Position numbers and translations under genes: made by a program. A DNA stretch of 64,000 nucleotides from Geminocystis sp. NIES-3708 (GTDB taxonomy: Bacteria; Cyanobacteriota; Cyanobacteriia; Cyanobacteriales; Cyanobacteriaceae): positions 2,913,656 to 2,977,655 of the forward strand of contig NZ_AP014815.1 of the NCBI RefSeq assembly GCF_001548095.1. Reading direction: 5' to 3'. The first letter of the stretch is position 1; every line of letters starts with the position of its first letter. The notes beneath the pieces are model-generated. The model ran no database searches and was not told where the DNA came from. It saw nothing but the letters and a program-made list of their open reading frames with translations. This document shows positions 9,707 to 18,519 of the stretch, piece by piece.

Positions 9707-12700
9707 TTAAGCAATAATAAAATCACTATTAGACAATGCTGATATTATATTAGTATCAACAATGAGAGATGTACCTAATGGTGTTGTTCCATTGGCGTTG
9801 AAATAAAGATTACCTGTTTGTTGACTATGTACAATTTTAGCCGTACTAACATCCACAAAAGATTCTAAAGTTACTGAAGCAAACTCACTAGGAACACTAA
9901 ATGAATTTCCTACAATACTGGCTAAACCAAAAGTAGTTTTGCCAAGAATTAATTTATCTCCTTGAGAACTGTTAAAATCCAGAATAGTATCACTACCAAT
10001 ATCCGCAGCATTATAACTGCGGTTAGTTTTATAATTAAATAAATCAACACCCAAACCGCCGGTTAATATATCGTTGCCTTGATCTCCTGTTAAAGTGTCA
10101 TTTCCCTCATTACCAATAAGGGTATCATTACCGATGGAACCAGAAAGAAGATTATTCCCAAAATTTCCAGCGATATTATTATCTAGGGAATTACCAGTAC
10201 CATTAATATTTGCTACACCCCTTAACTGGAGATTTTCTACATTTGCACCGAGAGTATAAGTAATGGACGAAATAACTAAGTCGGTAAAGCCAATACCTTG
10301 TCCTGTAACTTCTGTAATTATCACGCCAGTGTTATTGATGATATAAGTATCATTACCATTGCCACCCACAAGGGTATCGTTACCACCTAAACCATCTAGA
10401 AAATCATTCCCATCTAAGCCGATGAGATTATTAGGTAAACTATTACCAATTAAAAGGTTATTGAGACTATTACCTGTACCTTTAAGAGCTGAACTGATGA
10501 GGGTTAAATTTTCTACGTTACCGTCTAAAGTGTCATTATTGATGGAAATAAAAGCAGTATCAATACCACCGTTTAAGGTAGCAGCCTCAATGACAACATC
10601 AGTGAGACTATTTATATAGTATGAGTCATTGCCTAATCCTCCAATCATTGTGTCATTACCTAAAGTACCATCAATAATATTTGCACCTGAGTTTCCAGTA
10701 ATAGTATTATCTAAAGCATTGCCCGTACCATTGATGGCAGTTGTACCCAGAAGAGTAAGATTTTCTACATTATCCGTTAAAGTATAGCTAATAGAAGTGT
10801 TAACTAAATCAGTTCCCTGACTAATCCCTTCAATGACGACATCTCCAATATTGTCAACTACATAAACATCGTTTCCTTCATTGCCATAGAAGGTATCAAC
10901 TCCAACACCGCCGTCGAGAGTGTCATTACCGATTTGCCCTAAGAGAATATCATTACCCCCTCCACCAAGAAGACTATCATCTCCATCTTGACCATCAAGA
11001 GTATTATTTCCAGTATTACCAGTAATAATATTATTTACACTATTTCCCGTACCATTAATGTTGGTCGTACCTAATAAGGTTAAATTTTCAAAGTTAACTT
11101 TCAAAGTGTAAGAAACTGTAGATTCAATGGTATCAATACCTTCATTGGCCGCCTCTGTCAAAGTTTCACTAGCAGTATCGGTGACATAAAAATCATTTCC
11201 TGCACCACCGATTAAGGTATCTTTTCCTTTCCCACCAAGGAGGGTATCATTACCAGCACCGCCAACTAAACTATCATTAGCATCACCAGCGTTTAGGCTA
11301 TCGTTACCATCTCCACCATTCAAAATGTCGTTACCAATTGTTGTTGTAATAATATTATTAGAACTGTTACCAGTGACATTAAGGTTAGCAGTACCTAGAA
11401 AGACGAAATTTTCGATATTTGTAGATAATGTATAAGCTGGGGCTATTGTGCCAATATAAGAGGCTTCAATGGTGTCAATCTCTGTTACTGAGGAAGAATT
11501 TTCTATAACTAGGTCATTATCACCTAGATTAATACGATATAAGTCGTTACCAGTACCACCTATAAGAACATCTTGTCCTTCTCCACCATTAAGGGTATCA
11601 TTCCCCGCAACACCATCAAGAGTATCTGCACCGTCATTTCCCAGTAAAATATTTGCTAAACTATTACCTTTTGCTCTTGAAGCTAGTCCATCTAAGGTGA
11701 TATTTTCTACAAATCTTTTATCGCCACTGTCTGTTAATTCATAAGGTGTAGATGTATTGTAATTAATTACTGCTGTATCAAAGCCTTGATTTACGGCACT
11801 ATTTTCCTGAACTACATCTCCTGAGTTATCTACAAAATAAGTATCATTACCAATACCTCCGGTCAGAATATCATTGCCTCCTTGCCCGTCCAATAAGTTA
11901 TTACCGTCATTGCCAATAATCGTATTAACTAATGCGTTACCCGTACCTGAAAAATCTCCATTACCCAATAATTGAAGGTTTTCTAAATTAGCCGCTAAAA
12001 CATAGTCAGAATTAGTGATGACAGTATCAGTACCGCCAGTAGCTGTTTCTAAAACTAAATCTACTGTATCCTCCGAATTATCAAGAATATAAGTATCATT
12101 ACCTGCTCCACCTTTAAGGGTATCAATCCCACCATTTCCATCGAGAGTATCATTACCAGTACCACCATCAAGGACGTTATTCCGATTATTCCCAGTAAGA
12201 TAATTGTTTCCTGTATTCCCTATCGCATTAATTGGTAATAATCCTATAAGGCTAATATTTTCTAAATTAGCCTGACTGGCGATGCTATAACTTCCGTAGG
12301 CTACTTGAACTGTGTCAATACCTTCGTTAGCAACTTCCACAATTTTATCAGAGGCACTATCGATACTATAAGTATCATTGCCAACGCCACCGACTAAAGA
12401 ATCGATACCGCTACCACCGTCAAGGAGATCATCACCAAATCCACCAATGAGGGTATCTGCACCAGCCCATCCTTGCAAGGTATCACTTTCTTCTTTCCCA
12501 TCGAGGAGATTATTGACACTGTTTCCTTGAATTAAGTTACCATATCCATTTCCATTTCCACTTATAGCTGTACCTGTTAAAGTTAGATTTTCGATATTAC
12601 TACTGATACCGAGTACGCTTAGATCATAGTTAGTTGAAACTTCAATAGTGTCAACGCCACCGCCATCAGTTTCTCCGATAATTTTATCTGAGGCATCAAT

Positions 12701-13318
12701 CACATAAATATCATTTCCACCACCACCAGAAAGAGAGTCAACACCTGTACCACCAATGATACTATCATCTCCTGCACCACCAATGATACTATCATCTCCT
12801 GCACCACCATTAAGGGTATCGTTACCAGAGCCACCATCCAGGGTATTATTGCCATTATTACCAATGATATTATTAGCGTTAACATTGCCCGTACCGTTAA
12901 TATTGGCGATGCCAGTTAAGGTTAAAGAGTCAACATTTGCTGATAAAGTAGTAGGTACATCTGCTGTTAAAACATCCGTAATTGTACCGAAGTTTGTTGC
13001 TATCAATATCTGAGTAGCTATATTATTGGTATCAAAAACATTGACAAAAAAAGTTTCATCAGCTTCCACAAAGTTATCATTAGCTATTATGATAGAGATG
13101 GTTTTAACTCTTTCTCCTACAGCAAAAACTATTGAGGTATTATTGGTCGCGGTAAAATCTAAACCTGCGGTCGCAGTATTACTGAAAGTGCTGTAATAAT
13201 AGGTTCTATTCGCTTGTAATGGATCAGATGCAGGTTCAGAAAGCTCAATCGTGAAGGTTAAAGTTGTGTTTAGTCCTTCAAGTGCTACCCCATTACTGAA
13301 AATACTTACGTCTGTCAT
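9707..13318 (-). CDS. Calx-beta / RTX calcium-binding repeat protein, probably type I secreted
   Basis: Large acidic protein of about 1203 residues. Residues 1-110 form a Calx-beta domain (DFTATNNTSIVFAVGERV and NDNFVEADETFFV are typical). The rest consists of about ten modules of 85-110 residues, each with an ENLTLxGTxxINGTGN segment, a GN-rich stretch, RTX nonapeptides (GGxGNDxLx) and a YxxDxxxDxxxE...DT segment. The C-terminal 120 residues (DTILDFNSSQGDKLIL, NLYFNANGT) resemble RTX secretion tails. No N-terminal signal peptide is seen, which fits type I secretion. The family expectation is a Ca2+-binding cell-surface or extracellular protein. The start at ATG 13318 is preferred to an upstream TTG. 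Confidence 0.85.
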   Translation of the reverse strand: MTDVSIFSNGVALEGLNTTLTFTIELSEPASDPLQANRTYYYSTFSNTATAGLDFTATNNTSIVFAVGERVKTISIIIANDNFVEADETFFVNVFDTNNIATQILIATNFGTITDVLTADVPTTLSANVDSLTLTGIANINGTGNVNANNIIGNNGNNTLDGGSGNDTLNGGAGDDSIIGGAGDDSIIGGTGVDSLSGGGGNDIYVIDASDKIIGETDGGGVDTIEVSTNYDLSVLGISSNIENLTLTGTAISGNGNGYGNLIQGNSVNNLLDGKEESDTLQGWAGADTLIGGFGDDLLDGGSGIDSLVGGVGNDTYSIDSASDKIVEVANEGIDTVQVAYGSYSIASQANLENISLIGLLPINAIGNTGNNYLTGNNRNNVLDGGTGNDTLDGNGGIDTLKGGAGNDTYILDNSEDTVDLVLETATGGTDTVITNSDYVLAANLENLQLLGNGDFSGTGNALVNTIIGNDGNNLLDGQGGNDILTGGIGNDTYFVDNSGDVVQENSAVNQGFDTAVINYNTSTPYELTDSGDKRFVENITLDGLASRAKGNSLANILLGNDGADTLDGVAGNDTLNGGEGQDVLIGGTGNDLYRINLGDNDLVIENSSSVTEIDTIEASYIGTIAPAYTLSTNIENFVFLGTANLNVTGNSSNNIITTTIGNDILNGGDGNDSLNAGDANDSLVGGAGNDTLLGGKGKDTLIGGAGNDFYVTDTASETLTEAANEGIDTIESTVSYTLKVNFENLTLLGTTNINGTGNSVNNIITGNTGNNTLDGQDGDDSLLGGGGNDILLGQIGNDTLDGGVGVDTFYGNEGNDVYVVDNIGDVVIEGISQGTDLVNTSISYTLTDNVENLTLLGTTAINGTGNALDNTITGNSGANIIDGTLGNDTMIGGLGNDSYYINSLTDVVIEAATLNGGIDTAFISINNDTLDGNVENLTLISSALKGTGNSLNNLLIGNSLPNNLIGLDGNDFLDGLGGNDTLVGGNGNDTYIINNTGVIITEVTGQGIGFTDLVISSITYTLGANVENLQLRGVANINGTGNSLDNNIAGNFGNNLLSGSIGNDTLIGNEGNDTLTGDQGNDILTGGLGVDLFNYKTNRSYNAADIGSDTILDFNSSQGDKLILGKTTFGLASIVGNSFSVPSEFASVTLESFVDVSTAKIVHSQQTGNLYFNANGTTPLGTSLIVDTNIISALSNSDFIIA
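12751..12804 (-). repeat. exact 27-bp tandem duplication inside the RTX gene
   Basis: Two adjacent identical 27-base units (12751-12777 and 12778-12804) encode GAGDDSIIG twice in a row. The identity at base level marks a recent in-frame duplication of one RTX nonapeptide unit pair. Confidence 0.9.
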
Positions 13319-13403
13319 GATTAATATTAATATTATGTTTATACACAAATATAATAGCGTAGATTAAATCATTATGTATCCGAATAATTACCTATTGTAA
13401 GGC

Positions 13404-13434
13404 AAAAAAAGGGCAGAATCATTAACTTCTGCCC
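13404..13434 (-). terminator. Rho-independent terminator of the apc operon
   Basis: GGGCAGAA (13411-13418) and TTCTGCCC (13427-13434) form a perfect 8-bp stem with an 8-nt loop. Read on the minus strand it is followed at once by seven T's (13410-13404). It lies 37 bases beyond the apcC stop, so it very likely ends the apcABC transcript. Confidence 0.9.
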
Positions 13435-13470
13435 TCATTTTTATATTGAAATATAATCAAAATTATTATT

Positions 13471-13674
13471 TTAAAGTAAACCAGTATTAGCTCCAGGTCT
13501 GCCAGTAACTAATTTAACTTTAACAATAGATCCACCCATTTTCTGGATTCTTTGTTGTTCTTTAAACCAGTTATCATAAGGAACTAATTTAGTAAAATAG
13601 GTATTTTGTAACTCTCTTTGAGTTCTAATTCTGCTTTGGCTTGGTACACAAGCAGTAACTTGAAACATTCTCAT
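13471..13674 (-). CDS. apcC: allophycocyanin core linker, small (Lc 7.8)
   Basis: A 67-residue basic linker polypeptide that sits inside the allophycocyanin trimer at the ends of the phycobilisome core cylinders. The sequence MRMFQVTACVPSQSRIRTQR and the following FTKLVPYDNWF block are characteristic of ApcC, and the length is that of the family. The ribosome-binding site AAGGAG lies just upstream of the ATG. It is the last gene of apcA-apcB-apcC, separated from apcB by a long 265-base spacer, and is followed by a strong terminator. Confidence 0.96.
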   Translation of the reverse strand: MRMFQVTACVPSQSRIRTQRELQNTYFTKLVPYDNWFKEQQRIQKMGGSIVKVKLVTGRPGANTGLL

Positions 13675-13939
13675 GGGGATTTATCTCCTTGATGATTAAA
13701 TCTCTTTTTAAACTTTTTGTGAAAATTAGTTTGTTTATATAAAAACTGTTAATTTTTAGTCCTAATTATTTAGAGCTAAATATTACTTTATGTAAAGTTT
13801 CAATAATAATGATTAGGAGTCAAGAGTCAATACTAAATCAATTAAGCTGTTGTTAAGTATAACTAAACTAGCACTCACTCTGGACTTTCCTAACCTTTAG
13901 TTAAGTTTTAAGCGTTTATTACTTAATAATAGTAATCAA
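13675..13939 (-). other. apcB-apcC intergenic spacer with an inverted repeat
   Basis: This spacer has no reading frame. TAACTAAA (13860-13867) and TTTAGTTA (13896-13903) form an 8-bp inverted repeat with a 28-base loop, about 35 bases beyond the apcB stop. In apc operons such spacer structures commonly set the excess of apcAB message over apcC by attenuation or processing; that role is inferred here. The 3' half is plain AT-rich leader ending in the apcC ribosome-binding site. Confidence 0.45.
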
Positions 13940-14425
13940 TTAGCTTAAACCAGAAGAGATGTAATCTAAGTAAACTCCAAGTTCTTTTCCAGCATCAGAA
14001 CCTACTAAACCAGCAGCTACTTCTTTAATAGCTTGAATAGCTTGAATGGTAGAGCTTACGGGTACACCTAAAGAGTTGTAGGTTTCCTTTAAACCGTTAA
14101 GTACACGCTCATCAAGAATAGAAACATCACCTGCTAACATAGCATAGGTAGCGTAACGGAGATAGTAGTCTAAATCACGAATACAAGCGGCATAACGACG
14201 AGTGGTGTACATATTGCCACCAGGACGAGTTACATCAGAATATAATAAAGATTTAGCTACAGCTTCTTTAATGATGGTAGCAGCGTTAGCACTGATGACA
14301 CCAGCAGCACGAACACGGAGTGAACCACTTTGAAAATAGGATTTTAATTTACCTAAAGCGTTGGCATCGAGGTACTTACCTTGTACGTCGGAGGAGTTGA
14401 TTACAGCAGTAATTGCGTCTTGCAT
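13940..14425 (-). CDS. apcB: allophycocyanin beta subunit
   Basis: Phycobiliprotein of 161 residues, core of the phycobilisome. The phycocyanobilin-attachment Cys81 lies in [16 protein letters not shown], and Asn71 (GGNMY), the position gamma-N-methylated in beta subunits, is present. The globin-like fold length is standard. It pairs with ApcA to form the alpha-beta monomer. It follows apcA after 97 bases and precedes apcC, the conserved apcABC order. apcE is not in this block, as in several other cyanobacteria. Confidence 0.97.
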   Translation of the reverse strand: MQDAITAVINSSDVQGKYLDANALGKLKSYFQSGSLRVRAAGVISANAATIIKEAVAKSLLYSDVTRPGGNMYTTRRYAACIRDLDYYLRYATYAMLAGDVSILDERVLNGLKETYNSLGVPVSSTIQAIQAIKEVAAGLVGSDAGKELGVYLDYISSGLS

Positions 14426-14522
14426 TGTTGTTTTCCTTTCTTCTTAATTAACTTTTGCTTAGTATTTTTGCAGGACTAAAATTATTTAGCACCAAATAGG
14501 GTTTAGGGATTTTAGCTAAAAC

Positions 14523-15008
14523 CTATTGTAAAGCTCCGATAACATAATCGAAGTAAGAACCAGCTTCACTTGCATCGTCAGAAGAGAGAAGTCCACTTGC
14601 AACTTCTTTAGCTTCACGGATACTTTGAGCTAGAGCTCCAATGTCAGTACCTAAAGATTTGTACATTTCTTTTACGCCGACTAAGCCAATTTCCTCGATG
14701 GGAGTAACATCACCAGCTACGATTCCGTAGGTAACTAGACGTAGATAGTAGTCAATGTCACGTAAACAGGTAGCGGTCATTTCTTCACCATAAGCATTTC
14801 CACCGGGGGAAACAACATCAGGGCGTTTTTGGAATAAGCGATTTCCTGCTTCTTTAACAATACGCTCACGAGCACCACTTAAGGTTTCAGCAATGCGTAA
14901 ACGAGATTCTCCGGAAGTAACGAATGCTTTGATTCTGTCTAACTCACCGGGGCTTAAATAACGTGCTTCTGCGTCAGCATTCACGATAGATTTCGTGACG
15001 ATACTCAT
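14523..15008 (-). CDS. apcA: allophycocyanin alpha subunit
   Basis: Phycobiliprotein of 161 residues. The chromophore Cys81 lies in [15 protein letters not shown], and the start [22 protein letters not shown] is characteristic of ApcA. It forms the alpha-beta unit of the phycobilisome core that passes energy to photosystem II and I. It is the first gene of the apcABC operon. A perfect GGAGG ribosome-binding site (minus strand, 15018-15022) stands 9 bases before the ATG. A long upstream region with inverted repeats separates it from divergent flv3. Confidence 0.97.
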   Translation of the reverse strand: MSIVTKSIVNADAEARYLSPGELDRIKAFVTSGESRLRIAETLSGARERIVKEAGNRLFQKRPDVVSPGGNAYGEEMTATCLRDIDYYLRLVTYGIVAGDVTPIEEIGLVGVKEMYKSLGTDIGALAQSIREAKEVASGLLSSDDASEAGSYFDYVIGALQ

Positions 15009-15441
15009 TGATGGATTCCTCCAAACAAAATATTAAATAGTATTTATTAATTTAACCAGAATTTTATTTCCACTGGTTAGGAAGTTTTGAAATTTCTATC
15101 ATGATGATAGTTTTTTCTTTTCATTAGTATAACCGACAAGGGTTATATTAATTATTTGATTTTTTGAAGATGTTTTGTTTGTCTCCGAAAATCATTGTGC
15201 GATATGAAGTCCACTTTTGCTTAATTTTCTTAATACTTTTTAACAATTGGTTTTCCTAAGGATGCTAATTAAGTATCTATCTCTTATTTTTTTTGCTCTT
15301 CGTCAAATACATTTTTAAAAAATGTTCAAGACCTTACTTATGTATTTTATTCGGTAATTAAATCCTTGATGATTAAGTATTTTTGCTTGAAAAACTATAA
15401 TGGGTTAATAAGAAAATAATACTGTAGAGGAAAAATAATTT
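15009..15441. promoter_or_regulatory. divergent apcA / flv3 control region with two inverted repeats
   Basis: This 433-base spacer has no gene. It must hold the promoters for apcA (leftward) and flv3 (rightward). TATAACC (15128-15134) and GGTTATA (15141-15147) make a perfect 7-bp inverted repeat with a 6-base centre. CTATCAT (15096-15102) and ATGATAG (15104-15110) make a second one with a single-base centre. Both sit 85-140 bases upstream of apcA, in the position of a leader or operator. Plus-strand T's follow the second repeat. No confident -35/-10 pair was assigned. Confidence 0.45.
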
Positions 15442-17169
15442 ATGGTAACGACTCCTATTAAAACTACTCAACGTTTAACTACCCAAGTAGAAGTTATTGC
15501 CTCTAATACCACGGCGATTCGCTCTTTAGATTGGGATAGGGATAGATTTGATATTGAATTTGGTTTACAAAATGGAACTACTTATAATTCCTATGTCATT
15601 GAAGGAGAGAAAAATGCTTTAGTAGATACTTCTCATCTCAAATTTAAACAATTATATTTTGACTGTCTGAATCAAGTTATTAATCCCCAAGATATTGACT
15701 ATTTAATCATCTCTCACACTGAACCTGATCATAGTGGTTTAGTCAAAGATTTGCTAGAAATTAATCCTCATATTACTGTAGTGGCTTCTAAGGTGGCTAT
15801 TCAATTTTTAGAAGGTTTTGTCCATCTTGATTTTAAACGGCAAATTGTTAAAAATGGCGATCGCCTTGATTTGGGTAATGGTCATGTAATGGAATTTATC
15901 AATGCTCCTAATTTACACTGGCCTGATACTATTTTCAGTTATGATCATGGCACTCAAACTATTTTTACCTGTGATGCTTTTGGAATGCACTATTGCACTG
16001 CTCAATTGTATGATGAAAATTTGCGAGACATTTCTCCTGATTATCGTTTTTATTATGAATGTTTGATGGGACCTAATGCAAGATCAGTCTTATCAGCTAT
16101 GAAACGGATGTCAGAATTAGGAGAAATTACCTTAGTTGCTAATGGTCACGGACCAATTTTAAAGCATAATGTGAAAGAATTACTTGATCGTTATTACCGT
16201 TGGAGCAACGAACAAAGCAAAGGAGAGAAGAGCGTTGCCGTTTTTTATATTTCTGATTATGGTTATAGTGATCGCCTATCTCAAGCCATAGCTAAAGGTA
16301 TCACAAAAACAGGCATAACCGTTGAAATGATTGATCTTAACGGCACAGATATTCACGAAATCCCTGAAATTATAGGTAAATCAGCGGGAATTGTTTTAGG
16401 AATGCCACCATTAACAGATCAAAATAATGCTCAAATCAGTAACAAAATGGGGGCAATTTTAGCCTGTGTTAATAATAAGCAAATTGTTGGTTTGTATGAA
16501 TCTTATGGTGGAGATGATGAACCTATTGATCCTCTTACTACTAAGTTACAAGATTTGGGTTTAACTTCTGCTTTTGCGGCTATACGGATTAAGGATACAC
16601 CCCACGAAACCACCTATCAACTATGTGAAGAATCAGGGGTTGATTTAGGACAAATTCTGACCAAAAAAGCAAGTATTAAACAAAGAAAAGCTCTTGATAG
16701 CGATTTAGACAAAGCCATTGGGCGTATTAGTGGCGGTTTATATATTATCACAGCTCAAAAAAGAGAAGCTAGTGGGGCGATGTTAGCTTCATGGGTAACA
16801 CAAGCAAGTTTTGATCCTCCCGGATTTACCGTTGCAGTGGCAAAAGATCGGGCTATCGAGTCTTTACTACAAGTAGAAGATACTTTTGTTTTAAACATCC
16901 TAGAAGAGGGGAAATATCAGCCGTTAATGAAACATTTTCTAAAACGATTCCCCCCGGGTGCTGATCGTTTTGCGGGGGTTAAAACCCAAGTGGGGGCGAA
17001 TGGATCGCCAATTTTAATCGATGCTTTAGCTTACCTTGAATGTGAGGTCGTTAGTCGAATGGATTGCGGTGATCATTGGGTAGTATATAGTAAAGTTACC
17101 AATGGAAGAGTCTCAAAACCAGATGGATTAACAGCTGTACATCATCGTAAAGTAGGTAACTATTATTAA
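15442..17169 (+). CDS. flv3: flavodiiron protein, Flv3 type
   Basis: Cyanobacterial class C flavodiiron protein, 575 residues: metallo-beta-lactamase domain (about 30-260), flavodoxin-like domain (about 265-405) and C-terminal flavin-reductase-like domain (about 425-575). It reduces O2 to water with electrons from the photosynthetic chain. The diiron ligands are canonical: HTEPDH, and the Asp of CDAFGMHYC; this fits Flv3 or Flv4 rather than Flv1/Flv2, in which ligands are replaced. The N-terminal block AIRSLDWDRDRFDIEFGLQNGTT favours Flv3. No flv1 partner and no Flv2/Flv4 operon is in the window. Confidence 0.8.
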   Translation: MVTTPIKTTQRLTTQVEVIASNTTAIRSLDWDRDRFDIEFGLQNGTTYNSYVIEGEKNALVDTSHLKFKQLYFDCLNQVINPQDIDYLIISHTEPDHSGLVKDLLEINPHITVVASKVAIQFLEGFVHLDFKRQIVKNGDRLDLGNGHVMEFINAPNLHWPDTIFSYDHGTQTIFTCDAFGMHYCTAQLYDENLRDISPDYRFYYECLMGPNARSVLSAMKRMSELGEITLVANGHGPILKHNVKELLDRYYRWSNEQSKGEKSVAVFYISDYGYSDRLSQAIAKGITKTGITVEMIDLNGTDIHEIPEIIGKSAGIVLGMPPLTDQNNAQISNKMGAILACVNNKQIVGLYESYGGDDEPIDPLTTKLQDLGLTSAFAAIRIKDTPHETTYQLCEESGVDLGQILTKKASIKQRKALDSDLDKAIGRISGGLYIITAQKREASGAMLASWVTQASFDPPGFTVAVAKDRAIESLLQVEDTFVLNILEEGKYQPLMKHFLKRFPPGADRFAGVKTQVGANGSPILIDALAYLECEVVSRMDCGDHWVVYSKVTNGRVSKPDGLTAVHHRKVGNYY

Positions 17170-17386
17170 TAAATAATTGATCATTCATCGTTTTATTATT
17201 TGACTGAATGCCATTTATACCTAGTAAAGTACTTATTCTTGTGTTTGATTAATGTTTTATTATTGGTCAATAGGTGGTAAAATTACCTTCAGCAAAATCG
17301 AATCAAGATGTTTATTTATCAACTAAATGCTTGTTAAAAAAATATCGAGGTGAGATTATTTTTCTGTTATTTATTTTTTATAACCA

Positions 17387-17695
17387 ATGCCTGAAGCAGT
17401 AGGAGTAATTCAAACGTTAGGGTTTCCCTCGATTCTCGCCGCCGCTGATACCATGGTAAAAGCCGCCCGTGTCACTTTAGTTTATTTTGATAAAGCGGAA
17501 AAAGGTGATTTTGTGATTGCAATTCGAGGTTCGGTTTCTGAGGTAAATAGAGCAATGGCTGAAGGTATTAAAGAAGCAAGTAATGTTTTTGGCGGAGTCG
17601 TTCAAACACATTATATTGTACCTAATCCTCCTCCTAATGTTGTAGATGTTCTACCGATAGAATATACAGAAACTTCTTTACCTTATCGCTCATAA
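17387..17695 (+). CDS. ccmK3: carboxysome shell protein CcmK3 (BMC-H domain)
   Basis: Single bacterial-microcompartment domain protein of 102 residues. The start PEAVGVIQTLGFPSILAAADTM and the end YIVPNPPPNVVDVLPIEYTE match the CcmK family. The usual pore segment KIGSG is replaced by a DKAEKGD stretch, a property of CcmK3, which is thought to work only in mixed hexamers with CcmK4. It precedes ccmK4 by 117 bases, the conserved satellite pair apart from the main ccm operon. It probably adjusts shell permeability. Confidence 0.88.
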   Translation: MPEAVGVIQTLGFPSILAAADTMVKAARVTLVYFDKAEKGDFVIAIRGSVSEVNRAMAEGIKEASNVFGGVVQTHYIVPNPPPNVVDVLPIEYTETSLPYRS

Positions 17696-17812
17696 AAATT
17701 TAATTTCTTGATTGTTAATAATTCGATAAGAAAAAAACAATTTTAGATCGTAAGACCATAATTTCATAAATAACTTTATTTTTATTTAATCATTATTAAA
17801 GGAGAATTTTTT

Positions 17813-18136
17813 ATGCCTTCTCAAGCAGCAGTAGGATCTTTAGAGACAAAAGGATTTCCGGGTATTTTAGCCGCCGCCGATGCGATGGTAAAAGCTGGTA
17901 GAGTAACTCTTGTTGGTTATATTCGTGTAGGGAGTGCTCGTTTCAACGTTAATATTCGAGGGGATGTTTCTGAGGTAAAAACTGCTATGGCGGCAGGAAT
18001 TGATGCTGTCGAAAAAGTTGAAGGTGCTACCCTTGAATCATGGGTTATCATTCCTCGTCCCCATGAAAATATATGTGCAGTACTTCCTATTGACTATAGT
18101 GAGGCAGTTGAACCTTATCGCCAAGCAGTAGAATAA
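17813..18136 (+). CDS. ccmK4: carboxysome shell protein CcmK4 (BMC-H domain)
   Basis: Single BMC-domain shell protein of 107 residues. SQAAVGSLETKGFPGILAAAD, the pore segment RVGSARF and the ending WVIIPRPHENICAVLPIDYS are those of CcmK4. It builds hexameric tiles of the beta-carboxysome facet, probably mixed with CcmK3 encoded just upstream. A clear AAAGGAG ribosome-binding site precedes the ATG. Together with ccmK3 it forms a two-gene unit downstream of flv3. Confidence 0.92.
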   Translation: MPSQAAVGSLETKGFPGILAAADAMVKAGRVTLVGYIRVGSARFNVNIRGDVSEVKTAMAAGIDAVEKVEGATLESWVIIPRPHENICAVLPIDYSEAVEPYRQAVE

Positions 18137-18519
18137 TAATTTAAGACTTTGCAATTAACAATTAACTATTTTTTATTCAATGAAATAATTAATAAGTAAT
18201 AGATTTAACTATCAATATCTAAGATCTCAAAATTTATTTGTTAAAATTCTTAACTAAATTAAATTACACCTTTACCAGTAATTTTAAAAATTTTTCCTGT
18301 GTACGATGTAGAGTTTTTGCAAAAAAAATCTATTTAAAGTCAGGAATTATCAATTTTAATAATCATTTTGCATTCCTTATCTAATAGTTAATGCGATGAT
18401 TTTTAACAAGTTAAATGTAATTGCCACAAATCAAAAAACACAACTTAATCTTTACATATTATCAAGAATTATGAAATAAGGTGTAAACTTTTATTGTAAT
18501 AAAAATAATCACCGATAGT
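18137..18519. other. AT-rich spacer without a gene
   Basis: Nothing coding is seen in these 383 bases. Near the left end is a short AATTAAC tandem repeat (18153-18166), a heptamer found in other spacers of this window. The right end must hold the promoter of the FHA-like gene; no convincing promoter or terminator hairpin was found by eye. Confidence 0.5.

Noticed and set aside
10359-13013. Several rightward Pro/Ser-rich frames inside the RTX gene
   Set aside because: They are antisense shadows of the Gly/Asp-rich RTX repeats; the proline richness mirrors glycine codons.
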